From assembly GCA_019635535.1 (NCBI GenBank), contig JAHBZH010000001.1, forward strand, positions 1,206,995 through 1,270,994: 64,000 bases of DNA, in the 5' to 3' direction. Below, piece after piece: positions 59,073 to 64,000 of the stretch. The notes below the pieces were generated by a model that did not search any database, was not told the origin of the DNA, and worked only from the letters and a program-made list of their open reading frames with translations. This DNA comes from Sphingomonas sp. Its GTDB lineage: Bacteria; Pseudomonadota; Alphaproteobacteria; Sphingomonadales; Sphingomonadaceae. How positions within the stretch are numbered: position 1 is the first letter of the stretch; every line of letters starts with the position of its first letter. A program made the position numbers and the translations under genes.

Positions 59073-59118
59073 ATATTGTCAGGCGCGCCCTATCGTGCGA
59101 CATATAAGCGGACAATAT
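59073..59118. promoter_or_regulatory. Widely spaced inverted repeat
   Basis: ATATTGTC (59073-59080) and GACAATAT (59111-59118) form an 8-bp inverted pair 30 bases apart. They lie in the short space between the EamA gene and the small exported protein. They could be regulator half-sites; chance is also possible. Confidence 0.3.
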
Positions 59119-59137
59119 CGCTAGCTAGGGGAATTCC

Positions 59138-59467
59138 ATGCGCAGATTCGCGTTCGCATTGGCGGCTGCCGCCATCGCCGTGCTGCCCGCCGCTCCCGCA
59201 TTGGCCGGTTCGTCGGCTTCGGAAAATGCGGGCAACGACCGGTCCGATGCCGGCAACAGGATGATCTGTCGCCGGATCGAGCGGTCCGGATCGCGGATGA
59301 GCACGCAGCGGATTTGCCGCACCGCGCGGCAGTGGGAAGCGGCCCGCAACGGGCAATCCATCGACCAGGAGCTGGACGAAACCGTCGGGCAGCAGATGGA
59401 TGTCGTCAGCCGGGACATGAACACCGGCTGCCTGGGCGGCATGACGGAACGCGCCGGACCGAGATAA
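59138..59467 (+). CDS. Small exported Cys-containing protein
   Basis: A 109-residue exported protein with a signal peptide (RRFAFALAAAAIAVLPAAPALA). The mature part carries a pattern often seen in sphingomonad exported proteins: MICRRIERSGSRMSTQRICR with two Cys about 17 residues apart, then TARQWEA. The start is the ATG at 59138 after GGGGAATTCC. Function unknown. Confidence 0.68.
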   Translation: MRRFAFALAAAAIAVLPAAPALAGSSASENAGNDRSDAGNRMICRRIERSGSRMSTQRICRTARQWEAARNGQSIDQELDETVGQQMDVVSRDMNTGCLGGMTERAGPR

Positions 59468-59503
59468 TCGCCCCCGAACGGGCGGGGCCGCGGTTCGTCC
59501 GGA

Positions 59504-59767
59504 TCAGGCCCCGGCCTTCTCCGCGAGAACGGTCAGCCCCTTGTCGTTGACCTCGGCGAAGCCGCCCTCGACGCGAATGCGTTCCGGCTCGCCCCCTTGG
59601 GTCTTGTAGACCGCCAGCTCGGCATCGGCGCGGATCGTCGACATGACCGGCGCATGGCCGGCCAGCACGCCGAAATCGCCCTCCGTGCCCGGGACGACCA
59701 CCATGTGGACGTCCTCGGACCGGACCAGCTTTTCCGGGGTGACCAGCTCGAAGTGAAGGTCGGCCAT
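59504..59767 (-). CDS. atpC: ATP synthase epsilon subunit
   Basis: The F1 epsilon subunit, 87 residues. The N-terminal beta-sandwich is present ([38 protein letters not shown]). The C-terminal two-helix domain that inhibits ATPase activity in many bacteria is absent, as is common in alphaproteobacteria. Last gene of the operon, five bases after the atpD stop. Confidence 0.95.
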   Translation of the reverse strand: MADLHFELVTPEKLVRSEDVHMVVVPGTEGDFGVLAGHAPVMSTIRADAELAVYKTQGGEPERIRVEGGFAEVNDKGLTVLAEKAGA

Positions 59768-59772
59768 CTGCC

Positions 59773-61293
<1,521 letters not shown>

Positions 61294-61602
61294 TCAGTTC
61301 AATTCGGGGTTGGTGTCGTCGCAGCGCGTCGGGCCGTCGATCCAGACCCACTGGCCTTCGGCGCGCTGCAAAATGGCGGTCTGTGGCGCCCAGCGCCCGT
61401 CCGCGCCCTGCGCCTCGTAGCGGCAGCTATACTGGACGGAGCCTTCGTCATCGAGCGTGCAGGCGATGTTGCGCGTCGCCTGGCGCGGCTGCGGGCAGGC
61501 GTCGGCCAAAGCGGCCTGGAACTGCGCGGCGGTCGGCGCCGCCGTCTGGGCGAACGCGGCGCTGGAGACCAGCGCGAAAGCGAGCACGGAATATTTCGTC
61601 AT
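61294..61602 (-). CDS. Exported protein encoded inside the atp operon
   Basis: A 102-residue exported protein with a signal peptide (KYSVLAFALVSSAAFAQ). The mature part has four Cys: DACPQPRQATRNIACTLDD, then YSCRYEAQG, and near the end DGPTRCDD. The middle looks like a small beta-sheet domain with WAPQTAILQRAEGQWVWIDG. Its ATG is one base after the atpG stop, and atpD starts 15 bases after its own stop. It is not a known ATP synthase subunit. Confidence 0.75.
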   Translation of the reverse strand: MTKYSVLAFALVSSAAFAQTAAPTAAQFQAALADACPQPRQATRNIACTLDDEGSVQYSCRYEAQGADGRWAPQTAILQRAEGQWVWIDGPTRCDDTNPELN

Positions 61603-61603
61603 G

Positions 61604-62488
61604 TTACAGGGCCTCCGCTCCGGAGATGATCTCGATCAGCTCCTTGGTGATGGCCGCCTGACGGGTGCGGTTATATTCGATGCTCAACCGGTTGATCATG
61701 TCGCCGGCATTGCGAGTCGCATTGTCCATGGCGGTCATGCGGCTGCCCTGCTCCGAAGCGGCGTTCTCGAGCAAGGCCCGGAAGACCTGGACCGCGACAT
61801 TGCGTGGCAAAAGCTCGGCGAGGATCTCGTCCTCGTCCGGCTCATATTCGATCGCGGCGGGAACGCCCTCGGCGGCCTTGCCTTCGGCTTCGACCGGCGG
61901 AACCGGAATGATCTGCTGCGCGACCGGCTCCTGGACCAGGGCCGACTGGAACCTGGCGTAGAAGAGATGGACGACGTCGATGCCGTCGGTCGTGTAGCGA
62001 TCGACGATGTCGTTCGCGATCTCGGCCGCGTCGGCGAAGGAGACGAACTTGATCGCGCTGGTGTCGTGCTGGTGGATGATCTGCTTGGGGAAGACGCGCT
62101 GGATCACCGCGCGGCCCTTGCGGCCGACCAGGTAGAAATAGACGCTCTTGCCCTCGGCCTGCAGCTCCTCCGCCTTGCGGCGGGCGGCGCGCACGATGTT
62201 CGAATTGAACGCGCCGGCGAGGCCGCGATCGGACGTGGCGACGACGAGCAGATGCGTGTCGTCCTTGCCGGTGCCGGCGAGCAGCTTGGGGCTTTGCGGG
62301 CCGGGCTGGATCGAACCGGCCAGGCTCGCCATCACGCCCGCCATGCGCTCGGAATAGGGACGCGCGGCCTCGGCCGCCTGCTGCGCGCGGCGCAGCTTGG
62401 CGGCGGCGACCATCTTCATCGCCTTGGTGATCTTCTGCGTCGACTTGACCGACGCGATCCGGTTCTTGAGCGCCTTGAGGCTGGCCAT
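61604..62488 (-). CDS. atpG: ATP synthase gamma subunit
   Basis: The rotating central shaft of F1, 294 residues. It starts SLKALKNRIASVKSTQKITKAMKMVAA (quoted in part) and ends TRQAAITKELIEIISGAEAL, the two coiled-coil helices of the shaft. Middle marks are SDRGLAGAFNSNIVR and the C-terminal MDNATRNAGDMI. The ATG at 62488 has AGAGGAA upstream. It is separated from atpA by a 100-base gap almost filled by a palindromic repeat. Confidence 0.97.
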   Translation of the reverse strand: MASLKALKNRIASVKSTQKITKAMKMVAAAKLRRAQQAAEAARPYSERMAGVMASLAGSIQPGPQSPKLLAGTGKDDTHLLVVATSDRGLAGAFNSNIVRAARRKAEELQAEGKSVYFYLVGRKGRAVIQRVFPKQIIHQHDTSAIKFVSFADAAEIANDIVDRYTTDGIDVVHLFYARFQSALVQEPVAQQIIPVPPVEAEGKAAEGVPAAIEYEPDEDEILAELLPRNVAVQVFRALLENAASEQGSRMTAMDNATRNAGDMINRLSIEYNRTRQAAITKELIEIISGAEAL

Positions 62489-62501
62489 CTATTCCTCTGT
62501 C

Positions 62502-62584
62502 GTTCCCCGGCGAAGGCCGGGGCCCAGTCCTAGATAAAGAACGGCGCGGGAGCGCCGCCTGGACCCCGGCCTTCGCCGGGGAAC
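62502..62584. repeat. Dispersed palindromic repeat between atpA and atpG
   Basis: Arms of 26 bases (62502-62527 and 62559-62584) pair at 25 positions; each contains CCCCGGCGAAGGCCGGGG, itself a hairpin. The spacer is 31 bases. The type is one of the common dispersed repeats of sphingomonads. In the mRNA it would form a strong stem-loop just before the atpG ribosome site. Confidence 0.85.
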
Positions 62585-62588
62585 AGGA

Positions 62589-64000
<1,412 letters not shown>

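Overview
This is a GC-rich chromosomal window from an alphaproteobacterium, most likely a member of the Sphingomonadales. The evidence is the gene content: a SWIB-domain protein, a PhaR/PhaC-like pair, ArsR/SRPBCC pairs, several small exported proteins with sphingomonad-type Cys motifs, the alphaproteobacterial F1 gene order, and dispersed palindromic repeats of the sphingomonad type. The species cannot be named from the sequence alone. There is no phage, IS element, CRISPR array, rRNA or tRNA that I can see. It looks like stable chromosome with tight, often overlapping operons.

Layout. 1-4.8 kb: the 5' end of an AbgT-type transporter, a SWIB protein with a clear terminator, an AAC(3)-family acetyltransferase, a TonB-dependent receptor, an exported PRC-barrel-like protein and a GFA-family protein. 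4.8-10.4 kb (minus strand): hslV and hslU, split by a metallo-beta-lactamase-fold protein and an exported, circularly permuted D-amino-acid-oxidase-like flavoprotein, plus an ArsR/SRPBCC pair with its operator. 10.5-15.1 kb: bamD, recN and ligA, all minus strand. 15.2-25.0 kb: a glycosyltransferase and then a type II secretion operon, gspC-D-E-F-G-L-M-N, lacking the minor pseudopilins H, I, J and K.

26.3-33.0 kb: a translationally coupled operon of a fused 5-oxoprolinase, a VOC protein, the DUF969 and DUF979 membrane proteins and a DUF2891 protein. I read this as a 5-oxoproline (pyroglutamate) uptake and catabolism unit. It is the best candidate here for a little-described system. 33.4-35.4 kb: a phage-shock operon (pspA, pspB, pspC and two unknown small genes) behind a strong sigma-54 promoter. 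36.1-42.0 kb: a branched-chain 2-oxoacid dehydrogenase operon (E1 alpha, E1 beta, E2) followed by a second, AceE/MdeB-like E1.

42.3-51.8 kb: a class A penicillin-binding protein, a FAD oxidoreductase, wecB, a cysQ-like phosphatase, a deoxyinosine/uracil-DNA glycosylase, a second GFA protein, a LigB-type dioxygenase, an MFS transporter and alanine racemase. 52.0-58.1 kb: a thiolase, a PhaC-like hydrolase, phaR, an exported methyltransferase, small proteins and a lone cpaF. 58.1-64.0 kb: an EamA transporter, an exported small protein, and the F1 part of ATP synthase (atpA-atpG-unknown-atpD-atpC), with an unknown exported protein encoded inside the operon.

One theme runs across the window. At least five dispersed palindromic elements are present, and three lie in frame inside genes (ligA, 5-oxoprolinase, dehydrogenase E2), where they are translated as linkers or loops. 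Long ORFs antisense to known genes are side effects of the high GC and are not annotated.
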